Assembly (NCBI GenBank): GCA_035461525.1
Contig: DATHVD010000048.1
Location: 62,001-126,000, forward strand
DNA length: 64,000 bases
Direction of reading: 5' to 3'
Source: JAIBJN01 sp035461525
Lineage (GTDB): Bacteria; Actinomycetota; Thermoleophilia; Gaiellales; Gaiellaceae
The translations under genes were made by a program, and so were the position numbers. Shown here in pieces: positions 1-7,421 of the stretch. The notes under the pieces are model-generated. The model ran no database searches and was not told where the DNA came from. It saw nothing but the letters and a program-made list of their open reading frames with translations. Every line of letters starts with the position of its first letter. Positions within the stretch are counted from its first letter, which is position 1.

Positions 1-329
1 CCGTGCACCTCCACTCGCCCCTCGTTCGGGGGGAGAATGCCGGCGACGGTGCGCATGAGCGTCGACTTGCCTGCCCCGTTGACGCCGATGATGCCGAGCA
101 CCGTCCCGTGCGGGACCTCGAAGGAGACGTCGCGCACGGCGCGGATCTCGCGAACCGTGCGCTCGCGCCGCCCCAGCCGGACGAGGGTCTTCTTCAGGGT
201 CGGCTTCTTGTCCACGGCCGTCCGGTAGGTCACGGACAGGCCTTCGACCTTGACCGCGAAGTCGGCCGGGGCGGCCGGGAGCTCCTCGACGGAGACGGCC
301 GGACGGTCAGAGGCGAACGGCAAACTCAC
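1..329 (-). CDS. ABC-2 polysaccharide exporter, ATP-binding subunit (5' part only)
   Basis: Runs off the left edge; about 109 N-terminal codons are present. Likely the ATPase of a Wzt/TagH-type exporter that moves lipid-linked glycan across the cytoplasmic membrane. A loosely conserved 30-residue leader is followed by an ABC core, with Walker A GVNGAGKST at residues 82-90; Walker B and signature motifs lie outside the window. The GTG start at 329 overlaps the permease stop by 23 bases, as expected for a coupled operon. The basic linker before the core (KKTLVRLGRRERTVREIRAV) is typical of polysaccharide and teichoic-acid exporter ATPases rather than nutrient importers. Confidence 0.85.
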   Translation of the reverse strand, partial: MSLPFASDRPAVSVEELPAAPADFAVKVEGLSVTYRTAVDKKPTLKKTLVRLGRRERTVREIRAVRDVSFEVPHGTVLGIIGVNGAGKSTLMRTVAGILPPNEGRVEVH

Positions 330-1179
330 GCTCCCTCGAGACGAAGACCAGGAACCCGACCACCAGCGCGCCCACGGCCCACGCGAGCCCGGCGCCGAGG
401 TAGGCGGGCGTCGGCGCCTTCCCCTCCGCGAGCGCCTCGCTCAGGGAGGCGAGCATGGGGAAGAGCGGGTTCGCCCAGAGGATCGGCTCGAACCGCTCGG
501 GCACCTCGTGCGCGTAGTAGATGATCGGCGAGGCGTAGAGCCAGATGCGCGTGAAGTAGGGCAGGAAGTTGGCGAGGTCGCGGAAGTAGACCTGCGCGGT
601 CGCCATCAGCATCGCCGTTCCGAGCCCGAAGACGACGAGGAACCCGAAGATCGGGAGAGACCAGAGCATGTGCGGCCCGACCGGCAGGCCCGCGACGACG
701 AACATGATCGCGAAGAGGAGCAGGGTGGGGACGAAGCGCATGAACCCGGTGACCACGGCCGCGAGCGGCAGGAGGCTGCGGGGGAACGCCGAGTTGAGGA
801 TGAGCTTGCCGCCGCTCGTGACCGACTTGGCGCCCTGCGAGACCGAGCCGCTGACGAGCCGGAACGCGAAGAGGCAGAGCATCAGGTGGGCGAGGAACTC
901 CGTACCCCGGCTCCCGCCCCGGACGATCGTGACGAGGGCCATGAGGACGAGCGCGAGGAAGAGCGGGTTGAGGATCAACCAGAGCTGCCCGAAGAAGGTG
1001 TTGAAGTGCTGGGCACGAAGGTTCGCCCGCGAGAGCTCGAGCACGAAGTGCCGCCGCCGCCACAGCTCCCGCAGATAGGCCCCGAGCGGAGGCAGGCCCG
1101 CGCGGTGGGGCTCGTAGACCTGCACCTCGGCCGCGTAGTCGATGCCGCGCCCGCGGCGGCCCTCCACCACGGCGCTCAT
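307..1179 (-). CDS. ABC-2 type polysaccharide export permease
   Basis: A 290-residue membrane protein of the ABC2_membrane family (Wzm/TagG-like), the channel subunit paired with the downstream ATPase. The N-terminal cytoplasmic part has the LRELWRRRHFVLELSRANL stretch typical of O-antigen and teichoic-acid permeases, followed by about six hydrophobic segments (for example LILNPLFLALVLMALVTIV) and a short basic C terminus. ATG at 1179 has an AGAAAGGGG ribosome binding site upstream. It lies 40 bases after the glycosyltransferase gene and overlaps the ATPase gene, so the three form one leftward operon. Which glycan is exported cannot be told. Confidence 0.88.
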   Translation of the reverse strand: MSAVVEGRRGRGIDYAAEVQVYEPHRAGLPPLGAYLRELWRRRHFVLELSRANLRAQHFNTFFGQLWLILNPLFLALVLMALVTIVRGGSRGTEFLAHLMLCLFAFRLVSGSVSQGAKSVTSGGKLILNSAFPRSLLPLAAVVTGFMRFVPTLLLFAIMFVVAGLPVGPHMLWSLPIFGFLVVFGLGTAMLMATAQVYFRDLANFLPYFTRIWLYASPIIYYAHEVPERFEPILWANPLFPMLASLSEALAEGKAPTPAYLGAGLAWAVGALVVGFLVFVSREREFAVRL

Positions 1180-1218
1180 CGCGCAGCCCCTTTCTGCTTC
1201 GAGTCCATCGGGTGCAGG

Positions 1219-2094
1219 TTAGACGCTGGTCCGCCCGGTGACGGCCGCCGGCGGCAACTCCAGGGCCGGGGCGTCCCCGGCGAGCGCGTCCACCAGCCCG
1301 TCGAGGTCGGCGAAGGCCGTGTCCCGGAGGGCGACCCGCGCCGCCTCGTCCCGCTCCGGCTCGTCGCTCGTCCAGAAGCTCGCGTGCCGACTCCCGGCAC
1401 CGTGGTGGTAGACGAGGTCGCCGTAGATCCCCGCGAGCAGGAAGTGCGGATTCCACGCGTTCGAGCGGCGCAGGCCGGACACGCGCCCGCCGGCCCCGAG
1501 GACGGCCTCCGTGAGTCGCTGCCCGACGTCCTGGCCGCCTCCCTTGCGCGTGAACTCGACGCCCAGGCGCCGGAGCGTCTCGAGGCGCGCGGCGCAGCAG
1601 CTCGGATGGACGTAGGGCCGGATCCGGGGCGCCATCTCGTCGCGCCACACGCCGGCGATCCAGGCGCCGCGGGCCAGCCGCCCGAGCAGGTTCTCGAGCC
1701 ATCCGTCGCGAACGGGGAAGCAGTCCGTGTCGAGCGTGACCACGTTCTCTGTCCCCTCCGGGACCAGACGGAGGAGGCGGTCGAGCGCGCGACCGTGGCG
1801 GACATCGTCCTCGTCCCGGCCGAACACCGTCACACGCGGGCTCGCCTCGAGGAAGGCGTGCTGCTCCGGCAGGGAGGAGTTGTCCCAGACGAGGATGTCG
1901 TACGCCGACGGGTCCGTGTGCCGTTCGAGCTGCCGCAGGCAGACCTCGATCCACGGAAAGCGTCGGGCCTCCTCGACGTCGAACGGCGACGCGCTGTGGC
2001 GGTCGAAGCCGTTCACGACGAGGATCGCGGTGCGGGCAGGGCGCCGGAGCAGCCGCCCGTGCAGCCGGCGAGTGCTGCGTACGAGCTCCTGCAC
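1219..2094 (-). CDS. Glycosyltransferase, GT-A/GT2-like
   Basis: A 291-residue probable glycosyltransferase that would add a sugar to the exported glycan. It opens with a beta strand (AILVVNGF), then YDILVWDNSS and a metal-binding-type acidic motif, VVTLDTDCFPV, as in GT-A folds; a GGGQDVGQ stretch may contribute to the acceptor site. The start is placed at GTG 2094 rather than an ATG 75 bases upstream because a TATGCT -10 box lies 6 bases before this GTG, the leaderless layout seen throughout the window. It is first in the leftward export operon. Donor and acceptor are unknown. Confidence 0.7.
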   Translation of the reverse strand: MQELVRSTRRLHGRLLRRPARTAILVVNGFDRHSASPFDVEEARRFPWIEVCLRQLERHTDPSAYDILVWDNSSLPEQHAFLEASPRVTVFGRDEDDVRHGRALDRLLRLVPEGTENVVTLDTDCFPVRDGWLENLLGRLARGAWIAGVWRDEMAPRIRPYVHPSCCAARLETLRRLGVEFTRKGGGQDVGQRLTEAVLGAGGRVSGLRRSNAWNPHFLLAGIYGDLVYHHGAGSRHASFWTSDEPERDEAARVALRDTAFADLDGLVDALAGDAPALELPPAAVTGRTSV

Positions 2095-2106
2095 CGAGTG
2101 AGCATA
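2095..2106 (-). promoter_or_regulatory. Leaderless promoter of the leftward export operon
   Basis: On the minus strand TATGCT (2106-2101) is followed by 6 bases and GTG at 2094. It is divergent from the TAGAGT box at 2124. Confidence 0.6.
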
Positions 2107-2123
2107 GCCGCGGCGCCTCGGCG

Positions 2124-2136
2124 TAGAGTCCGGGCC
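2124..2136 (+). promoter_or_regulatory. Leaderless promoter of the 2137 gene
   Basis: TAGAGT (2124-2129), 7-base gap, then GTG at 2137. This argues that the small gene starting there is real. Confidence 0.6.
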
Positions 2137-2424
2137 GTGACCCGACACGAGCTCCTGCGGGAGCGGCACCGCCGCTACCGGCTCCGCTCCAACCTCGAGA
2201 TCGGCGTCGACCGCGGCCGCAGCCTCGCCCTCCCGCGCCCCCGCTCGATCGCCGTCGCCCCCGCCTTCAGGATCACGGAGGAGACCGCCTGCGACCTCCG
2301 ACTCGTGCGCGCGGAGAGCGACGACTTCTTCGCCCGGGGGCGAGAGCTCGAGCCTCCCGCCCGGGCCCGCCCTCTCCGCAGCCGGCTGGGCCGCCTCCGG
2401 CGGCGGGCGACGGAGGCTCGATGA
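2137..2424 (+). CDS. Small hypothetical protein, coupled to GT2
   Basis: A 95-residue ORF that I do not recognise. It is very basic and Arg-rich at both ends (RERHRRYRLRSN, RSRLGRLRRRA) with a more mixed centre (IAVAPAFRITEETACDLRLV). Support comes from context: a leaderless TAGAGT box precedes its GTG, and its TGA overlaps the ATG of the next glycosyltransferase in an ATGA junction, implying translational coupling. No signal peptide or membrane segment is visible. It could be a small polysaccharide-cluster accessory protein, or a leader ORF whose translation matters more than its product. Confidence 0.5.
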   Translation: MTRHELLRERHRRYRLRSNLEIGVDRGRSLALPRPRSIAVAPAFRITEETACDLRLVRAESDDFFARGRELEPPARARPLRSRLGRLRRRATEAR

Positions 2425-3386
2425 CGGCGGGATCCTGCTTCGTCATCGCCACGCGGAACCGCCACGACCACCTCCTCGTCGCCGTCCGGAGCCTCGTCGA
2501 GCAGACGGTGCTCCCGCGCGAGCTCTGCATCGTGGACGCGGGCGACGAGACGCCGGCCCGCGCGGAGATCGAGCGGCTCTGCGCGGAGGCCGGCCTCGAG
2601 CTCCACTACGTCCATCCCGCGCCACCGGGGCTCACGATCCAGCGCAACCTCGGCATCGACCGGACGACCGGCGACCCGGTCTTCTTGATCGACGACGACG
2701 TCTGGATGGCCCCGGACGTCCACGAGGAGATCCTGGCCGAGTACGAGCGCTGGGGGCCCGAGCTCGGCGGCGTCCGTGCGACGGCGCTCCACCCGCCGGT
2801 CCCCAATCCGCTGGCGCACGGCTGGCGCAGGCTCTTCGGCATGGACAGTTGGGGCCCCGGTGCGAGCGGACGGGTTCGCCGCGGGTTCTTCGCCGATGCG
2901 GTGACCGAGGCGGCCGACGTCCGCCGGGTCGAGTCCTTCAACGGCTGGTTCATGTCCTTCCGGCGGGAGGTCTTCGACCAGGAGCGCTTCGACGAGAACC
3001 TCGCCGGCTACGCCTTCCGCGAGGACCAGGACTTCTCCTACCGGGTGCACGAGCGTGGCTACGTGCTCCTGCAGACGCCTCGCGCCCGCGTCGATCACCT
3101 GAAGACGTCCTCGCAGCGCCTCGCGCCCGCCGACCTGCAGCGGATGAACATGGCCAACCAGTTCTATCTCCACCGCAAGAACATGCCCCAGAGCCTCCTG
3201 AACCGGGCAGCGCTCTGGTGGGCTCTCGGCGGGACGCTCGTCCTCAACGCCGGCAAGGCGATCCAGACGCGCGACCCCGGCTGGGTGACGGGGATGATCG
3301 CCGGCGCCTGGGAGCAGGCGCGCGGCCGCGGCCTAGGCCGGCCGGCGCGCGACGGGGAGCGGGAGGCGGGCGCCCGGAGCGCATAG
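2421..3386 (+). CDS. Family 2 glycosyltransferase
   Basis: A 321-residue GT2 enzyme, likely transferring a nucleotide-sugar-derived residue to a lipid-linked oligosaccharide at the inner membrane face. It begins with the canonical first strand (CFVIATRNRHDHLL), contains ELCIVDAGDE, and has the metal-binding acidic motif FLIDDDVWM near residue 92. A later NGWFMSFRREVF plus FREDQDFSYRV resembles the ED region that holds the catalytic base. A hydrophobic patch near the C terminus (LWWALGGTLVLNAG) may touch the membrane. The ATG overlaps the stop of the upstream small ORF. Confidence 0.85.
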   Translation: MTAGSCFVIATRNRHDHLLVAVRSLVEQTVLPRELCIVDAGDETPARAEIERLCAEAGLELHYVHPAPPGLTIQRNLGIDRTTGDPVFLIDDDVWMAPDVHEEILAEYERWGPELGGVRATALHPPVPNPLAHGWRRLFGMDSWGPGASGRVRRGFFADAVTEAADVRRVESFNGWFMSFRREVFDQERFDENLAGYAFREDQDFSYRVHERGYVLLQTPRARVDHLKTSSQRLAPADLQRMNMANQFYLHRKNMPQSLLNRAALWWALGGTLVLNAGKAIQTRDPGWVTGMIAGAWEQARGRGLGRPARDGEREAGARSA

Positions 3387-3404
3387 CCGGCGCGGGGCCG
3401 CCGG

Positions 3405-3415
3405 TACGATGGCCC
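3405..3415 (+). promoter_or_regulatory. -10 box before the 3416 mini-ORF
   Basis: TACGAT (3405-3410) lies 5 bases before GTG 3416 and about 75 bases before the next glycosyltransferase ATG (3486). It is probably the promoter of that operon. Confidence 0.5.
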
Positions 3416-3454
3416 GTGGCGATGCTCGTGGAGATCCCCCTTCGGTGCGGTTGA
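3416..3454 (+). CDS. Possible 12-residue leader peptide
   Basis: Reads VAMLVEIPLRCG then stop, starting at the GTG just after a TACGAT box and ending 31 bases before the glycosyltransferase ATG. It may be a leaderless upstream ORF controlling the operon, or only the first bases of an untranslated leader. No attenuator-type hairpin was evident. Confidence 0.3.
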   Translation: MAMLVEIPLRCG

Positions 3455-3485
3455 GCCGCCCTTCCCGCCTTCGCCGCGCGCGTCC

Positions 3486-4619
3486 ATGACCGTGCTCAGG
3501 GGACTGATGTGGGGCTCGCTCGGCCTCGTCGCCTGGACGCACGCGGGCTACCCGCTGGCCGCGGCCGCGGCAGCCCGTCTCCGCCGGTACGCGCCGCGCC
3601 GCGACGAGGAGGCGGCGCCCGCGGTCGCGCTCGTCGTCGCCGCGCACGACGAGGAGGCCGTGATCGGCGAGCGCCTGGAGGACGCCCTCCGCCTCGACTA
3701 CCCGCCCGAGCGGCTCGAGATCGTCGTCGCACTCGACGGCTCGGGCGACGCGACCCGGGAGATCGCCGAGCGGTTCTCCGACCGCGGGGTGCGCGTGCTC
3801 GACCTTCCGCGCGGGGGCAAGCTCGCCGCCCAGAACGCCGCCGCTGCGGCGACGGACGCCGAGATCCTCGCCTTCTCCGACGCGAACTCCCACTGGGAGC
3901 CGGACGCGCTGCGGCTGCTCGTCCGCAACCTCGCCGACCCGGAGGTCGGGTACGTCTGCGGGCGGCTGCGGCTCGAGAACGGCGACGGCGGAGGGAATCG
4001 CGAGGGCCTCTACTGGCGCTACGAGCTCTGGCTCCGCGAGCAGGAGTCCGCCTGTGGGTCGATCACGGCGGGAAACGGCGCGATCTACGCCGTGCGCCGC
4101 TCGGACTTCCTCGAGCTGGCGGACGGCCAGAGTCACGACCTCGGCCTCCCCTTCCGCCTCCGCCGCCGGGGGCTCCGCTCCGTCTACGAGCCGGCGGCGC
4201 TCGCGTGCGAGCCCGGCCTCGCGACGACGGCCGCGGAGCGGCGGCGCAAGGTGCGGATGCTCACGCGGGCCTGGTGGGAGATCCTCCGCGGCGGGATGCT
4301 CGACCCGCGCGGCCAGCCGCCCCTCTACTTCGCCGCTCTCGTCTCCCACCGCGGGATTCGCTACGCGAGCGGGCCGCTGCACCTGGCCGGCCTCGCCGCC
4401 AGCCTCGCGCTGGCGCCGAGGGATCGCGCCGCGCGGAGGCTCCTCGCGCTCCAGCTCGCTTTCCTCGGGCTCGCTCTCGCCGGGCGGCGCAGGCCGGAGC
4501 TTCCGCTCGCCGCCGCCGCCTGGTACTACGCCGCCGTGACCGCGGCCTCGGCCGAGGGGCTCGCGCGCGCCCTCGGGGGGCCGCAGACCACCTGGACGCC
4601 GGTTCGGAGCGACCCGTGA
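3486..4619 (+). CDS. Membrane-associated family 2 glycosyltransferase
   Basis: A 377-residue GT2 protein with an N-terminal membrane anchor (residues about 5-30), a cytoplasmic catalytic domain, and a hydrophobic C-terminal part of about three segments, similar to processive or hyaluronan-synthase-like enzymes. Catalytic-domain marks are VALVVAAHDEEAVI, IVVALDGSGD, ILAFSDANSHWEP in the DxD position, and AGNGAIYAVRR. The basic RRRKVRMLTRAWW lies where processive enzymes have QxxRW, but that motif is not intact, so processivity is uncertain. GTGA overlap with the sugar-phosphate transferase gene. Confidence 0.82.
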   Translation: MTVLRGLMWGSLGLVAWTHAGYPLAAAAAARLRRYAPRRDEEAAPAVALVVAAHDEEAVIGERLEDALRLDYPPERLEIVVALDGSGDATREIAERFSDRGVRVLDLPRGGKLAAQNAAAAATDAEILAFSDANSHWEPDALRLLVRNLADPEVGYVCGRLRLENGDGGGNREGLYWRYELWLREQESACGSITAGNGAIYAVRRSDFLELADGQSHDLGLPFRLRRRGLRSVYEPAALACEPGLATTAAERRRKVRMLTRAWWEILRGGMLDPRGQPPLYFAALVSHRGIRYASGPLHLAGLAASLALAPRDRAARRLLALQLAFLGLALAGRRRPELPLAAAAWYYAAVTAASAEGLARALGGPQTTWTPVRSDP

Positions 4620-5236
4620 GCGGGCGCGGCTACGAGGCCTCCAAGCGCGCCTTCGACGTCGTCGCGGCGGCGGCCATCGGCGTGCTCGCCGCGCCCCTTC
4701 TCGCGGCGATCGCCGTCGCCGTCAAGCTCGAGGACGGGGGGCGCGTCCTCTTCCGCCAGGAGCGGATCGGCTGGCGCGGTCAGCCCTTCGAGATCGTCAA
4801 GTTCCGGACGCTCGTGGACGCGCCGGCGCACGACCCGGCCGACTACCTGATCTCCTCGCAGGACCCGCGGATCACCCGGGTCGGCGCGTTCCTGCGCCGC
4901 TGGTCGCTGGACGAGCTCCCGCAGCTCTGGAACGTGCTCGTGGGCGACATGAGCATCATCGGCCCGCGGCCCACGCTGCGCTACCAGGTCGACCGCTACG
5001 ACAGCTTCCAGCGCCGCAGGCTCGAGGTTCGCCCAGGCGTCACCGGCTGGGCCCAGGTCGCCGGGCGAAACCAGCTCCCCTGGCCGGCCCGGATCGAGCT
5101 CGACGTCTGGTACGTCGATCACCGCTCGGTCTCGCTCGACCTCCGGATCCTCGCGCTCACCGTGCCGCAGCTCTTCCACCGGGAGTCGGTCTACAACGAC
5201 GCGCAGGGCGACTGGGGCGAGAGCGAGCGCGGCTAG
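4616..5236 (+). CDS. Initiating polyprenyl-phosphate sugar phosphotransferase
   Basis: A 206-residue bacterial sugar transferase (Pfam Bac_transf) of the monotopic PglC/WcaJ catalytic-domain type. It transfers a sugar-1-phosphate to undecaprenyl phosphate, the first membrane step of glycan assembly. Visible are the N-terminal reentrant helix (RAFDVVAAAAIGVLAAPLL), FEIVKFRTLV, the DELPQLWNVLVGDMSIIGPR motif and the RPGVTGWAQVAGRN block. The length fits the minimal catalytic form without the extra N-terminal membrane domain. GTG at 4616 overlaps the preceding stop. This gene marks the window as a biosynthetic locus and not only an export locus. Confidence 0.92.
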   Translation: MSGRGYEASKRAFDVVAAAAIGVLAAPLLAAIAVAVKLEDGGRVLFRQERIGWRGQPFEIVKFRTLVDAPAHDPADYLISSQDPRITRVGAFLRRWSLDELPQLWNVLVGDMSIIGPRPTLRYQVDRYDSFQRRRLEVRPGVTGWAQVAGRNQLPWPARIELDVWYVDHRSVSLDLRILALTVPQLFHRESVYNDAQGDWGESERG

Positions 5237-5901
5237 CGCTTCGCTGTCATCTCCCGCGCGGGGACCCCGGCGACCCGCGCCCCGTCAGGGACGTCCCGGA
5301 CGACGACCGCGCCGGCCGCGACGAGGGCCCCGCCTCCGATCCGCACACCCTCGATTGCGACGGCGCCGATGCCCACGTGCGCGCTCGCGCCGACCACGAC
5401 GCCGCCTGCGAGCCGCACGCCCGGCCCGAGGTGGGCATGGGCGCCGATTCGGCAGTCGTGCTCGACGATCGCCCCCGTGTTCACGATCACGTCGTCGCCG
5501 ACGTCGGCGTCCGCGTTCACGATTGCGCCGGCGAGCACGTGCACGCCGCGGCCGACGCGCGCCCAGGGAGAGACGGCGGCGGAGGCGTGGACGACCGGCG
5601 GAAGCTCGAAGCCAGCCTCCAGCAGGCGCTCGAAGCTCCGCCGCCGCGGAGCGTTGTCGCCGACGCCGCCGACGCCGACGAAGGCGTGGGCGATCCCCTC
5701 GGCGCGCAGGCGCGCCAGCTCGGACGGCGCGACGACCGGCACGCCGAGCACGTCTGCGCCGGTCAAGCTCGGGTCGTCGTCGGCGAGGGCGGCCGGCTCG
5801 AAGCGGCCGGCCGAGCGGATCGCCTCGAGCACGGACTTCGCGTGGACCCCGGCGCCGAGGCCGACGATCGGAACGGTCGTCTGCGTTTGCTCCTCGGGCA
5901 T
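5233..5901 (-). CDS. NeuD/PglD-family sugar acyltransferase
   Basis: A 222-residue two-domain acyltransferase. A Rossmann-like N-terminal domain (VPIVGLGAGVHAKSV) precedes a left-handed beta-helix built from hexapeptide repeats (GAIVNADADVGDDVIVNTGA). The catalytic His is probably in VEHDCRIG, and the C terminus has the usual VAGVPAREM end. Such enzymes acetylate amino-sugars, often made by a DegT aminotransferase such as the one at 21.5 kb. Start is ATG 5901, not the ATG four codons upstream, because TATGAT lies 7 bases before it. Its stop overlaps the convergent transferase gene by 4 bases. Confidence 0.85.
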   Translation of the reverse strand: MPEEQTQTTVPIVGLGAGVHAKSVLEAIRSAGRFEPAALADDDPSLTGADVLGVPVVAPSELARLRAEGIAHAFVGVGGVGDNAPRRRSFERLLEAGFELPPVVHASAAVSPWARVGRGVHVLAGAIVNADADVGDDVIVNTGAIVEHDCRIGAHAHLGPGVRLAGGVVVGASAHVGIGAVAIEGVRIGGGALVAAGAVVVRDVPDGARVAGVPAREMTAKR

Positions 5902-5914
5902 GGGGACGATCATA
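5902..5914 (-). promoter_or_regulatory. Leaderless promoter of the acyltransferase gene
   Basis: Minus-strand TATGAT (5914-5909), 7 bases, ATG 5901. The upstream in-frame ATG is part of this -10 box, so it cannot be the start of this transcript. Confidence 0.65.
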
Positions 5915-5981
5915 GGGGGGAGCCGGGAGCCCCCCGCTCGCTCCGCCGACGCCGGTACCCTGTCCTGCCGATCCCCGGTTC

Positions 5982-7421
5982 ATGATCTTCGCTTCGCCCA
6001 CCCGCGCCGGCCGGGCCCTTGTCGCTTTCGCCCTCGTCCTCGCCCTCGCCGCGTGCGGGGGTAGCGGCAACTCGACCGAGGAGCGCGCGCCGGCCCCGCC
6101 GTCTCCCACCGGGAGCATGCCCGCGCCCGCGCCGCCTCCTGCGCCGCCGCCTCCGCAGTCCTCGATCCGCGTCGTCGACGGCGACACGGGGAGGCCGATT
6201 CCGAACGCGCGCGTCGTCGTCGCCGGGCAGGACGTGCAGACGGGCGGAGACGGGGCGGCCGAGGTCCTCGCGGCTGAGCGCGAGATGAAGGTGCGCGCCT
6301 CCGCGCCCGGCTACCGCGCGCGCACGACCCGCGTCCGCCTCGCGGAAGGCAAGTCCCGCGAGGTCGAGCTCTGGAAGCCCTCCCTCCAGTGGCCCATGTA
6401 CGGCGCCAACCCGGCTAGGACCCAGGTCCACCCGGCCATCAGCCTCCGCCCGCCCTTCAAGGTGGTCTGGAGGCGCGGCACCTACGGGCTGATCGAGTTC
6501 CCGGCGGTGGTCTGGGAGGGGGTCGCCTACGTCAACACCATGCGCGGGGCCCTGCGGGCGATCTCGATGGAGGACGGGCGCGTGCTCTGGCGCAAGCGCG
6601 TCGGTTCGCTCACGGCCTCCTCGCCGACGATCGACCCGGAGCGCGGCGTCCTCGTGACGACGTCGATGAGCCCCGGCGACGTCAAGGTGATCGACCTCGA
6701 GACCGGGCGCACCCGCTGGCGGTTCGCCACCGGCCGCGCCGAGCCGTCGCCCGTGATCAGGAAGGGGATCGCGTACTTCGGCGCCGCCAACGGGAACGTC
6801 TACGCGCTCGACCTCGACCGGCGCCGGCCGCGCTGGACCTTCCGCGGCGGCGTCAAGATCACGGGGAGCCCCGCCCTCGTCGGCAACCGCCTCTTCTTCG
6901 GCGACTACGCCGGGCGCGTGGTCGCCCTGAACGCGCGCACGGGCCGCGTCGTCTGGACGGGCAGCGCGGGCAGCCGCGTCTACGGCACCGTCGCGGTCGC
7001 CGGCGGCCGCGTCTTCGCCCCTTCGGTGTTCTCCGGCCTCTCCGCGCTCTCCGCGCGCAGCGGGCGCCTGCTCTGGCGGGTGCCGGTCGGCGCCTACCTC
7101 TACTCGTCGCCCGCCGTCTTCCGCGGGCGGGTGTACTTCGGCACCTACGAGGGCCTCGTCTACAGCGTCTCCGCGCGCTCGGGGCGGATCCTCTGGCGCC
7201 GCCCCGCCGGAGGCGCCGTCTCCGGGGCGGTACAGGTCGTCGCGGGGGTCGTCTACGCCGCCAGCTTCGGCGCCCGCACGACCGCGTGGAACTGGCGCAC
7301 CGGCCGGGAGCTCCTGCGCCTTCCGATCGGCAGGTACGTGCCCGTCTCGGGCAACGGCGGCCGCCTGCTCATGCACGGCGGCGGGAAGATCTGGGCCGTC
7401 GAGCCGAAGAGGAAGCGATGA
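5982..7421 (+). CDS. Lipoprotein with PQQ-type beta-propeller
   Basis: A 479-residue exported protein. Its signal peptide ends in a lipobox, LALAAC, with Cys25 as the lipidation site, followed by a low-complexity Pro/Ala linker. Residues about 55-130 form a carboxypeptidase-regulatory-like beta sandwich (SIRVVDGDTGRPIPNARVVV). The rest is a PQQ/quinoprotein-like propeller of WD-like blades with repeated YALDLDRRRPRWTF and ALNARTGRVVW units. PQQ-cofactor residues cannot be confirmed; many such proteins are scaffolds. A TACCCT box sits 20 bases upstream. The stop overlaps the start of a second propeller gene. Confidence 0.8.
   Translation: MIFASPTRAGRALVAFALVLALAACGGSGNSTEERAPAPPSPTGSMPAPAPPPAPPPPQSSIRVVDGDTGRPIPNARVVVAGQDVQTGGDGAAEVLAAEREMKVRASAPGYRARTTRVRLAEGKSREVELWKPSLQWPMYGANPARTQVHPAISLRPPFKVVWRRGTYGLIEFPAVVWEGVAYVNTMRGALRAISMEDGRVLWRKRVGSLTASSPTIDPERGVLVTTSMSPGDVKVIDLETGRTRWRFATGRAEPSPVIRKGIAYFGAANGNVYALDLDRRRPRWTFRGGVKITGSPALVGNRLFFGDYAGRVVALNARTGRVVWTGSAGSRVYGTVAVAGGRVFAPSVFSGLSALSARSGRLLWRVPVGAYLYSSPAVFRGRVYFGTYEGLVYSVSARSGRILWRRPAGGAVSGAVQVVAGVVYAASFGARTTAWNWRTGRELLRLPIGRYVPVSGNGGRLLMHGGGKIWAVEPKRKR

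Noticed and set aside
250..2424. 724-codon open frame across the glycosyltransferase and permease genes
   Set aside because: Translation is repetitive Arg/Glu/Pro-rich and antisense to well-supported genes; only its last 95 codons (2137-2424) have independent support.
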